From CAVZVW01 sp963778845 (lineage in GTDB: Bacteria > Actinomycetota > Actinomycetes > Actinomycetales > Kineosporiaceae): 64,000 nucleotides of DNA. This document shows, piece after piece, positions 34,935-42,130 of the stretch. The notes beneath the pieces are model-generated. The model worked only from the letters and a program-made list of their open reading frames with translations. It was not told where the DNA came from and searched no databases. Location: positions 806,001-870,000 of the forward strand of contig CAVZVW010000001.1 of NCBI GenBank assembly GCA_963778845.1, given 5' to 3'. Both the position numbers and the translations under genes were made by a program. Every line of letters starts with the position of its first letter. The stretch's first letter is position 1.

Positions 34935-36457
34935 TGCTCTCCCCTGGGGGCGCGGCGACGTCCCGCAGCCTCGTCGACCTGGTCGGCGACCTCGGCGGCA
35001 CTTGGGCCACCCGCACGCCCGACCTGCGGCCGACCGGCGATCCCGACGCCGGGCTGTTCGCCGGCGCACCGCGACGCCGCGGCCGCGCCCGACCGGGGCA
35101 CGGCTGGTCGCCGGTGCCGGCACCGCTGGTCGGGTACCGGGCCTCGACCGCGCAGATCGGTGGGGTGTTCCCGCTGCTGTCGTCCAACGGGCTGCCCCCG
35201 ACCGGGGCGCTGGTCGGCTACGACGTGCTCTCCGGCGGGGCGTTCTACTTCGACCCGGTCGGCTGGGTGCTCGCCGCGACGCCGACGGTCACCAACCCCA
35301 ACATCGTCACCTTCGGTAAGCCGGGCACCGGCAAGTCCGCGACCGTGAAGGCCTGCCTGCTGCGGCTGATGCGCTTCGGCGTCCGCACGATCGTCGCCGG
35401 GGACGTCAAAGGCGAGTACGAGGACGTCGCCCGCGCGGTCGGGGTGGAGCCGATCGCCCTCGGCCTCGGGATGCGGGCACGGATCAACGCACTGGACCCC
35501 GGCCCCCTCGGGCACGGCTGGGACAGATTGCCGCGGGTGGAGGTCCGGCACCGGTCCGCGGCGATCTTCGCCCGGTGGCTGGTGCTGCTGCGCGCGCTGA
35601 TCGGCGTCCGCGGCGTCGCACTCACGCCGTCGGGGGAGGAGGCGCTCGGTGCGGTGCTGCGCGAGCTGACCGGCTGGGGCACGGGGTCGTCGGGGCTGCG
35701 GCCGGTGACGATCCCGATGGTGTGGCAGGCGCTTCGCGACCCCACGGTCTCGATGGCCGAGGAGTGCCGCTACACCGACCCGGCGGAGATGCGCCGGGAG
35801 ACCCGCGGGATCACCGACGCGCTCGGGGTGATGGTCCACGGGTCCCTGGCCGGGCTGTTCGACGAGCAGACCACCATCGCCCTGGACTGGACCGCGCCGA
35901 TCCAGTCCCTGTCGCTGCAGCGGCTGCGGGCGCTCGGGGACGAGGCGACCGGGGTCGCGTTGGCGTGCGTGAACTCGTGGTGCTCGGCGATGCTCGACCT
36001 GCGCCGCCCCGGGGAGATCACCCTGACCCTGCGGGACGAGGTGTGGCGGCAGATGCGCCTCGGCCTGGGGGCGGTGCAGGCTCTGGACGCGGATCTGCGG
36101 CTGTCGCGGTCCGAGGGCGCCATCCAGTGGATCATCGCGCACAAGCCGTCGGACCTGCTCTCGGTCGGCGACGCCGGCTCCCAGGCCGTCACCATCGCCA
36201 AGGACATGCTCACCCTGTGCGACACCAAGGTGCTGATGGGCCAGGACGCCGCGATCGGCGATGAGCTCGACAGCCTCCTCGGCCTCGGGGCGATGCAGCG
36301 GGACTGGGTGACCGGCTGGGCGCGGCAGCGGCCCGGCCGCGCGCTGTGGCTGGTCGGGGAACGGGCGTTCAAGGTGCAGACCGTGATCACCGGGGTCGAG
36401 CAGCCGCTCTTCGACACCAACGGCGCGCTGGACCTCGCTGGTGAGAAGTTCCCGTGA
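34931..36457 (+). CDS. VirB4/TraC-like conjugation ATPase
   Basis: 508 residues from a GTG at 34931 that overlaps the preceding stop; an ATG follows immediately. Walker A is FGKPGTGKSATVKACLL; the Walker B region is LTLRDEVWRQMRLG; further conserved segments are TIVAGDVKGEYEDVA and WIIAHKPSDLLSVG. This is the actinobacterial VirB4-like ATPase, cytosolic and associated with the inner membrane, that powers type IV secretion. The 3' end (bases about 36,437-36,457) is part of a diverged duplicated segment that reappears at 37,568. Confidence 0.88.
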   Translation: MMLSPGGAATSRSLVDLVGDLGGTWATRTPDLRPTGDPDAGLFAGAPRRRGRARPGHGWSPVPAPLVGYRASTAQIGGVFPLLSSNGLPPTGALVGYDVLSGGAFYFDPVGWVLAATPTVTNPNIVTFGKPGTGKSATVKACLLRLMRFGVRTIVAGDVKGEYEDVARAVGVEPIALGLGMRARINALDPGPLGHGWDRLPRVEVRHRSAAIFARWLVLLRALIGVRGVALTPSGEEALGAVLRELTGWGTGSSGLRPVTIPMVWQALRDPTVSMAEECRYTDPAEMRRETRGITDALGVMVHGSLAGLFDEQTTIALDWTAPIQSLSLQRLRALGDEATGVALACVNSWCSAMLDLRRPGEITLTLRDEVWRQMRLGLGAVQALDADLRLSRSEGAIQWIIAHKPSDLLSVGDAGSQAVTIAKDMLTLCDTKVLMGQDAAIGDELDSLLGLGAMQRDWVTGWARQRPGRALWLVGERAFKVQTVITGVEQPLFDTNGALDLAGEKFP

Positions 36458-36562
36458 ATATTGACGCCTTGGGCCGGAACTTGAGTGCGTTCGCTGCTGG
36501 CTGCCTACGGGGGTGTTCAGGTTCGGGGAACCTGTTCGCCCTCGATGGTGGGATCGTCGGCC
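36437..36562. repeat. Direct repeat A flanking the Bug gene (virB4 3' end copy)
   Basis: Aligned with 37568-37697 by eye, with many shared blocks: GCTGGTGA, CCCGTGA, GAGTGC, CTGCT, TCAGGT, CGGGGAACC, CCCTCGATGG. Identity is roughly three quarters. It starts in the last codons of virB4 and ends inside the Bug gene's 3' end. Confidence 0.65.
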
Positions 36563-37470
36563 TTGCCCGCTCGCTGGATGATCGCGGCAGCTCGTCGGGC
36601 TTCGTCCGTGACGAACCGAGCGAATTCGGCGGTCGCGATCCGCATCGGCTCGACGCCATGGCGGGTGCACCATCCCTGGAGTTCAGAGGATGCCATCGCG
36701 TCGGAGAGGTCGTTCCCGAGCGCCCGGACGATGTCGGCGGACGTGCCAGCGCGCACCCATGCCCCGTACCAAATCGGGAAGTCGAAGCCGTCGACGCCCG
36801 TCTCGGCGACCGTGGGCACGTCGGGGAGCCAGGGCGATCGACGGGCGGTGCTGACGCCCAGGGCGACGAGCGTCCCCGCCTCCAGGTAGGGCCTGGTGAT
36901 CGCGATGGGCGACAAGAAGTAGTCGGTGACGCCGCGGGCCACCTTGGCGACCACTTCGACGATCGAGTCGCCCGGCACCGGGGGCACGTGGACAGCGGTC
37001 ACCCCGACCTCCAGGTTGAGAAGCACGGCGCCCAGGTGGCTTCCCGTACCGGCGCCGGTCGACCCGAAGGTGAGTTCGGCAGGGCGAGCCGCGGCCGCGG
37101 CCACCAGGTCGTGCAGGGTGCCGATGCCCGAATCCCGACCGGTCACGAAGACGTACGCCTGCTCGGTGAGTGGCGCGACGGGGCTGAAGTCTTCCAACGG
37201 GTGGTAGGGAAGGTCGTGGGCTACGGCCCCGATGTAGGCGTGCGCGCTGGTGTTGATGAGCACGGTGCGGCCGTCGGCCGGGGATTCGGCGACGAGCGCC
37301 GGCCCGGCGGTGCTTCCGCCACCCGGAACGTTCTCGACGACGACGGGCCGACCCCAGATGGCCGAGAGCCGCGCGCCGAGCTCGCGTGCGAGGAGGTCCG
37401 GTCCGCCACCGGCGCCGAACGGTTCGACGAGGCGGACCGAACCCGCCGGAAGGCCGGTTCGCTCGGGCAT
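36517..37470 (-). CDS. Bug/TctC-family tricarboxylate-type binding protein
   Basis: 317 residues from the ATG at 37470. Bug motifs: VRLVEPFGAGGGPDLLAREL, LSAIWGRPVVVENVPGGGS, GPALVAESPADGRTVLINTS, YHPLEDFSPVAPL and PTVAETGVDGFDFPIWYGAW. The family normally consists of secreted or lipid-anchored substrate-binding proteins of tripartite tricarboxylate transporters. Here no signal peptide precedes the mature fold, and no TctA/TctB genes are nearby. The last residues IEGEQVPRT match the tail IEGERVPRT encoded in the second repeat copy, so the C-terminus seems to be a local chimera. The gene runs against the conjugation operon it interrupts, evidence of insertion. Confidence 0.85.
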   Translation of the reverse strand: MPERTGLPAGSVRLVEPFGAGGGPDLLARELGARLSAIWGRPVVVENVPGGGSTAGPALVAESPADGRTVLINTSAHAYIGAVAHDLPYHPLEDFSPVAPLTEQAYVFVTGRDSGIGTLHDLVAAAAARPAELTFGSTGAGTGSHLGAVLLNLEVGVTAVHVPPVPGDSIVEVVAKVARGVTDYFLSPIAITRPYLEAGTLVALGVSTARRSPWLPDVPTVAETGVDGFDFPIWYGAWVRAGTSADIVRALGNDLSDAMASSELQGWCTRHGVEPMRIATAEFARFVTDEARRAAAIIQRAGKADDPTIEGEQVPRT

Positions 37471-37567
37471 GGGCGCAAACCTACGCCTGACCCGGAGGTG
37501 GGGCCGCGCCCCAGCCGACCTCCCGGCCGAGGTCTCGCGCAAGGACGTGACTGGGCGCATGACCTGG

Positions 37568-37697
37568 GCTGGTGACTAGTCCCCGTGATGAATCACTCTT
37601 CTAGCCGCACATGGAGTGCCTTGCCTGCTCGCAGCCGATCTGAATGCTCAGGTCCGGGGAACCCGCTCTCCCTCGATGGGGAGGTCGGAGTGTTCGA
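37568..37697. repeat. Direct repeat B flanking the Bug gene
   Basis: Second diverged copy of the segment at 36437-36562, including a degenerate copy of the virB4 3' end. Together the two copies bracket the Bug gene like the ends of an inserted cassette. Confidence 0.65.
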
Positions 37698-37805
37698 CGG
37701 TCTTCAGGTAGCCGGTGGCGCCTTCGACGCCGAGCCCGAACAGGTCGCAGACGCTGCGGATGTCGCCGCCGGTGGCGTGGATCTCGCTGAGGATGGGGGC
37801 GAGCG
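37648..37805 (-). pseudogene. C-terminal gene fragment with HTH-like tail
   Basis: A minus-strand frame ending at the TGA at 37648-37650 reads LSEIHATGGDIRSVCDLFGL and ends KTVEHSDLPIEGERVPRT. The first part resembles the helix-turn-helix tail of transposon-type site-specific recombinases. No start is possible, since the plus-strand hydrolase gene begins at 37806. It is probably the remnant of a recombinase gene or of another convergent gene cut off by rearrangement. The family assignment is weak. Confidence 0.4.
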
Positions 37806-38876
37806 ATGAGGGCGTTCGGTGTCGCGATCGTCGCCGCCGCGGTGCTCGCTACACCGGTCGGCGGTGGGGCGCTGGTCGGGGCGGTTGCGTTGACCACCGC
37901 GATGGTCGGGCCGTGTGGGCCCGCGGGGCCGGCCCGGCAGGTGTCCGGGGTCAGCCTGGACACCGAGCAACTGGCCAACGCCGCCCTGATCGTCGACGTC
38001 GTCCGCGGGCGTGGGCTGCCGCCACGGGCTGCGGTGATCGCGGTCGCCACGGCGATGCAGGAGTCCAGCCTGCGCAACCTCGACCACGGAGACCTCGCAG
38101 GGCCGGACTCCCGTGGCCTCTTCCAGCAGCGGACCTCGATCTACGGCGCGGTGGTGGCGACCGACCCGGTCGCGGCGACCGGGGCGTTCCTCGACCTGCT
38201 CGTCCAGGTGCCGGGCTGGCAGGCCATCCCCATGCCCCAGGCGGCGGCCGCGGTGCAGCGGCCGCGGGTCGACCTGGTCGGCGCCTACGCGCGGTGGGAG
38301 GACGCCGCGACCGCGCTGGTGCTGCAGGACTGGCCCGGCTCCTCCACCCTGACCGGCCCCGGCGGCTCCTTCTCCGGACCGGCGACGATCCCGGCGGGGT
38401 TCACCGCGTGCGGTGTCGGTGGGGAGGGGCTGACCGCGCCCGGCGGCGTCGGGCTCCCAGCCGGGCTCACGGTGGTGTCGTCGGGGCAGGGGGCGGTCGC
38501 CGTCCGCTACGCCCTCGCCCAGGTCGGCAAACCGTATGTGTGGGGCGGGGTCGGACCGGCCGGGTATGACTGCTCCGGGTTGACCATGATGGCCTGGGCG
38601 GCGGCCGGGGTCGCGATCCCCCGCACCGCGCACCTGCAGGCCACGACCGGGGTCCCCGTCGCTGGGCTGTCGGCGCTGCAGCCCGGGGACCTGCTGTTCA
38701 TCGCCGGCAGTGACGGCACCCCAGCCGCGCCCGGGCATGTCGGGATGTATGTCGGGGCCGTGGCCGGGGTCGGCTACCTCGTGCAGGCCCCGCACACCGG
38801 CACGACGATCCGGATCGACCCGCTGTCCCGCTGGACGGGCTTGATCGTGACGATCCGCCGTCCCGTCGTTCGGTGA
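37806..38876 (+). CDS. NlpC/P60 cell-wall hydrolase with lysozyme-like N-terminal part (VirB1 role)
   Basis: 356 residues from the ATG at 37806, with signal-like N-terminus (FGVAIVAAAVLATPVGGG). Residues about 60-185 resemble a lytic-transglycosylase-type domain (AVIAVATAMQESSLRNLDHG and DSRGLFQQR, with the Glu of MQESS as candidate catalytic residue). Residues about 225-355 form the NlpC/P60 peptidase with the catalytic Cys in YDCSGLTMMAWAAAG, His in PGHVGMYVGAV, and a third polar residue in QAPHTGTTIRI. Role: local peptidoglycan opening for the type IV secretion channel. It is cotranscribed with the coupling-protein gene 21 bases downstream. Confidence 0.87.
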   Translation: MRAFGVAIVAAAVLATPVGGGALVGAVALTTAMVGPCGPAGPARQVSGVSLDTEQLANAALIVDVVRGRGLPPRAAVIAVATAMQESSLRNLDHGDLAGPDSRGLFQQRTSIYGAVVATDPVAATGAFLDLLVQVPGWQAIPMPQAAAAVQRPRVDLVGAYARWEDAATALVLQDWPGSSTLTGPGGSFSGPATIPAGFTACGVGGEGLTAPGGVGLPAGLTVVSSGQGAVAVRYALAQVGKPYVWGGVGPAGYDCSGLTMMAWAAAGVAIPRTAHLQATTGVPVAGLSALQPGDLLFIAGSDGTPAAPGHVGMYVGAVAGVGYLVQAPHTGTTIRIDPLSRWTGLIVTIRRPVVR

Positions 38877-38897
38877 ACCTGATCAGGGAGGTGTGTC

Positions 38898-40613
38898 GTG
38901 GAGAGTGACCCGGGCCCGGACATCGCGGTGTGGGAGAAGGCGACCCTCGGGGTCGGCGGTGCCGCCGTGCTCGTCGGCGTCGGCCTGCTGACCGGCGGGG
39001 GGCTGGCGGGGCTGGTGTCCGGGCACGGCTGGGTCTGGCCGGACGCCCCGCAGGCCGGGCGGGTCGTCGTCCGGCTGCTCGCTCACCCCGGCGACCCGGC
39101 GTCCGCCTATCCGCCCGACCTGAGGTCCCGGCTGCCCGGCCCGATCGTGTTCTGGGCGGTCACCGCGTTCGTCGTCGCGGCGGCCGCGATCACCGCCGTG
39201 GTGATGGCGGTGGGGTGGTGGCGCCGCCGCGCGCCGGATGGGATGGCCGCCCGCCGCCAGGTCCGCACCGCGACCCGGCCACGGGGGGACGCCTGTGGGG
39301 TGACGTTCGCCCGGTATCGCGGCGCGCCGGTGGTGGCGCGGATGGAGGACTCGTGCGTGACCGTCGCGCCGGCGCGGGCGGGCAAGACGACGTCGCTGGC
39401 AGCACCCCGGGTGGTGGACTCCCCCGGCCCCGTGGTCGCGACGAGCACGAAGGTGGACCTGCTGCGTCTGACCGCGCGGGCCCGCGGGGCGCGGGGGCCG
39501 GTGCACGTGTGGGACGCCGACCGGTTGACCGGCTGGCCCACCCCGGCGCGCTGGGATCTGGTGGACGGCTGCGCGGATGTGCGGGAGGCCGCCGGACGCG
39601 CGCGGGCGATGGTCGCCGCGCGTCCGTTGGGGCAGGCCCGCAACGCCGGGTTCTTCGCCGCGACCGCCGAGACGGTGCTGCGCTGCCTGCTGCACGCCGC
39701 CGCATTGACCGAACAGTCGATGCGGGCGGTGCTGGCCTGGTCGCGGGACTTCGGTGACGACGAGCCGTACGCGATCCTGCGTGACCACCCTGATGCGCCG
39801 GAGGGCTGGTTCGACGACCTGCGCAAGTACTGCCGCGCCGGGGCGCCAGAGACGATCAGCAGCACCGACATGTCCCTCGGCTTGGTCCTCGGCTGCCTGG
39901 CGGACCCGAGGGTGCTGGACCTGGTCTGCCCCCGACCCGGGCGCGGGATCGACATCGACGCCCTCGTGGGCGGCGGTGGCCAGGGCATGTCGACGTTGTA
40001 CGTGGTGTGCGAGGGCGGGGCCAGCGTGTCCACCGCACCCCTGGCCACCGCGCTGGTCTCCGCGATCGTCCGCGCGGGACGGAGGGCCAGCCAACACACC
40101 GCTGCTGGGCGGCTGGACCCGGGGTGCACGTTCGTCCTCGACGAGGTCGCCACCGTCGCCCCGATCCCCGAACTTCCGCTACTGATCGCCGACGGCGGCG
40201 GCCGAGGGATGCCCGCGTGGGTGTTCGCCCAGTCCTTCGCCCAGCTGCGGGCCCGGTGGGGCCGCGACGACGCCGACACCCTGTGGGGGTCCGCGCCGAT
40301 CAAGCTCGTCCTCGGTGGTGCCGCCGAGACCGACGACCTCGAGCGCCTCTCCCGCCTGCTCGGCGAACGCCACGTACGACGGGTCTCCACCAGCCGCGGG
40401 CACGGGTCGTCATGGTCGCGACAGGTCGGCCTCGAACGCGAACGCATCGTGCCGGTCGAGGCGATCCGTCAGCTCGACCCCGGGAAGGCCCTGCTGCTCT
40501 ACCGAAGCCTGCCGCCGGCGATCGTCGACCTCACCGCCTGGTGGGACCGCCCCGACGGCGCCACCTTCCGCGCGTCCCAGACCTGGGCCTCGCAGGCACG
40601 GGACGTCGCGTGA
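38898..40613 (+). CDS. VirD4/TraG-like type IV coupling protein
   Basis: 571 residues from a GTG preceded by GGGAGG. Two N-terminal membrane segments (ATLGVGGAAVLVGVGLLTGG; IVFWAVTAFVVAAAAITAVV) are followed by a cytosolic ATPase with Walker A VAPARAGKTTSLAAPRVV, Walker B CTFVLDEVATVAPIPELPLL and the TraM/TraG segment GRGMPAWVFAQSFAQLRARW. Role: recruits the relaxase-DNA complex to the secretion channel. Family members with the short PxRxGKTT form of the P-loop are common in actinobacteria. The stop overlaps the next gene start (GTGA). Confidence 0.9.
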   Translation: MESDPGPDIAVWEKATLGVGGAAVLVGVGLLTGGGLAGLVSGHGWVWPDAPQAGRVVVRLLAHPGDPASAYPPDLRSRLPGPIVFWAVTAFVVAAAAITAVVMAVGWWRRRAPDGMAARRQVRTATRPRGDACGVTFARYRGAPVVARMEDSCVTVAPARAGKTTSLAAPRVVDSPGPVVATSTKVDLLRLTARARGARGPVHVWDADRLTGWPTPARWDLVDGCADVREAAGRARAMVAARPLGQARNAGFFAATAETVLRCLLHAAALTEQSMRAVLAWSRDFGDDEPYAILRDHPDAPEGWFDDLRKYCRAGAPETISSTDMSLGLVLGCLADPRVLDLVCPRPGRGIDIDALVGGGGQGMSTLYVVCEGGASVSTAPLATALVSAIVRAGRRASQHTAAGRLDPGCTFVLDEVATVAPIPELPLLIADGGGRGMPAWVFAQSFAQLRARWGRDDADTLWGSAPIKLVLGGAAETDDLERLSRLLGERHVRRVSTSRGHGSSWSRQVGLERERIVPVEAIRQLDPGKALLLYRSLPPAIVDLTAWWDRPDGATFRASQTWASQARDVA

Positions 40614-41146
40614 CCGCCAACGGCCACACCGACCACGGGGACCTCGGCCAGGCCGCGCTCCCAGTCGAAGCGCTCGACCCAGTCCTGCTCGCCGAAACCA
40701 TCGCCGCCCTGTCCGACCGGCTCAGCGCCCAGGAAGGCCTGATCGCCGCCCTCCTCGACCGCCTCGAAGACGACGACACCGATCTCGACCCGACCACGGT
40801 GCGCGGCACCCCCAGCGGGCGGTGGGCCTGGCGCTACCTCACCCCCGCCAAGCAGGAGGCACTGCTCGCCGAGCTCACCGACTGGGTCACCTGGCTCAGC
40901 GACCGCTACCAGCTCGCCTCCAGCCGCCACCAGATCCCACCCTGCTGGGCCGAACACCCCGTCGCCGTCGAAGAGCTCACCGCCCTGATGGTCGCCTGGA
41001 AGGCTGCCTACACCACCCCCAGCCGCGGCCCCAGCGACGACCCCATCGCCTGGCACGACCGCTGGCTCTGGCCCTGCCTCACCCGCCTCAACGAGCAACT
41101 CCACATCTGGAACACCTGCCGCGGCGGCGGTCACAGAACGCGCTGA
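40610..41146 (+). CDS. DUF4913 protein of conjugative elements
   Basis: 178 residues from a GTG overlapping the coupling-protein stop. The N-terminus has a short coiled coil (AALSDRLSAQEGLIAALLDR). The rest has the tryptophan-rich DUF4913 motif (GRWAWRYLTPAKQEALLAEL, TDWVTWLSDRYQLAS, IPPCWAEHPVAVEELTALMV, WHDRWLWPCLTRLNEQL). DUF4913 proteins follow TraG-like genes in actinobacterial ICEs and plasmids; their role in conjugation is unknown. No signal or membrane segment is seen. Confidence 0.85.
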   Translation: MTANGHTDHGDLGQAALPVEALDPVLLAETIAALSDRLSAQEGLIAALLDRLEDDDTDLDPTTVRGTPSGRWAWRYLTPAKQEALLAELTDWVTWLSDRYQLASSRHQIPPCWAEHPVAVEELTALMVAWKAAYTTPSRGPSDDPIAWHDRWLWPCLTRLNEQLHIWNTCRGGGHRTR

Positions 41147-41351
41147 TAGCCCTCTTCCATCTTCCAGAATCATGGTGCCAGCCGCCAGAAGCTCTGACCT
41201 GAGTTTGGTCAGGTCAAGCAGGTGAACGTGCTCAAGCGCCGCTCGATGCAAACGCCCAGGCATGGGTGGCAGGTCGCAAAAGCACCGCACCGACCAAACA
41301 GCGTGGTCTAGTCGACATCACGCGTCGCCGGCCCGACGCTGACCCTTCAGA

Positions 41352-41753
41352 TCACTCCGGCTCAAAGAGGACTTGGCTCGTATCTGCGGAGCCTGTGGCG
41401 GCATAAGCCTGGATACACTCCATTGCATCCTCAAGACGCACGATGCAACTTACCGGCGCTTCACTCCACGATCCAAAGTAGTCGAATACGAGGGAGTCTT
41501 CACCACCATCACCACCATCATGAGTGCTGTGAAAGGATTCACCCAACGAGTTCACGAAAACAAGATACGCCCTTTTGCCATCTGTCGATAGCGCGAGGCT
41601 ACTGCCGTCACCGCGAGCTAACTCAAGTGTGGGGTGTCCTCGCCTGGAACTTAGCCCTAGGATGGTCTGCAGCAACGATGCCATATCGCTACCTGAGCAA
41701 GCTAGAGTCTCCACCGTCTCGTCGTTCGCGGGATTATAGTATGAAGCGCGCAT
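41352..41753 (-). CDS. Imm1-family immunity protein
   Basis: 133 residues from the ATG at 41753, which overlaps the toxin stop by one base (TGATG); a TTG one codon earlier is possible. Imm1 family motifs are clear: HPTLELARGDGSSLALSTDG, AYLVFVNSLGESFHS and LVFDYFGSWSEAPVS. Imm1 proteins are described as partners of SCP1.201-type deaminase toxins (family knowledge). The direct coupling to the toxin gene supports that role: it should bind and block the deaminase domain in the producing cell. Confidence 0.9.
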   Translation of the reverse strand: MRASYYNPANDETVETLACSGSDMASLLQTILGLSSRRGHPTLELARGDGSSLALSTDGKRAYLVFVNSLGESFHSTHDGGDGGEDSLVFDYFGSWSEAPVSCIVRLEDAMECIQAYAATGSADTSQVLFEPE

Positions 41754-42130
41754 CAACCCGTCCCTGTCACCTGTATCCAGTCTGCAAAGGTACCCGCACT
41801 CCCCTCTGGCACAACAAAGATGTCAAGTGTCGAACCCGAGGGCATCATCCGAGAGAGATTGATCATACATCCGTTACCCCCACTGCACGGCATTCGATTA
41901 ATCCACAAGGTCGCATGTTGAAGTCTCTCAGATCTCATGACGGCTGCTGCGTGTGCCTCCACATGGGTGACGATGTTGCCGTTCATCCCAGGACGGGGTT
42001 TCGACAGCAAGAGCGCGGGACCATTCGTCCCACTGAGTAACGGTACCTGGGATCCGTCGGCGCGGACGAGAACCCCACTGGTCTTCCCCCCTCCATAGGC
42101 CGCGAGCTCGGGTACTGTGTCTGCGGCTGC
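41753..42130 (-). other. Deaminase toxin domain of the RHS protein
   Basis: Starts with LAAYGGGKTSGVLVRADGSQ, then PLLSGTNGPALLL, the motif HVEAHAAAVMR (first zinc His and catalytic Glu), ATLWINRMPCSGGNGC (Cys-x5-Cys zinc pair) and LDIFVVPEGSAGTFADW. This order, spacing and the LxxY-G start match the SCP1.201-like deaminases, whose best studied member is the double-stranded DNA cytidine deaminase DddA. The DNA strand preference and target of this member are unknown. Confidence 0.85.

Noticed and set aside
36454..37575. 373-residue plus-strand frame over the Bug gene
   Set aside because: Antisense shadow; the minus strand encodes clear Bug-family motifs.
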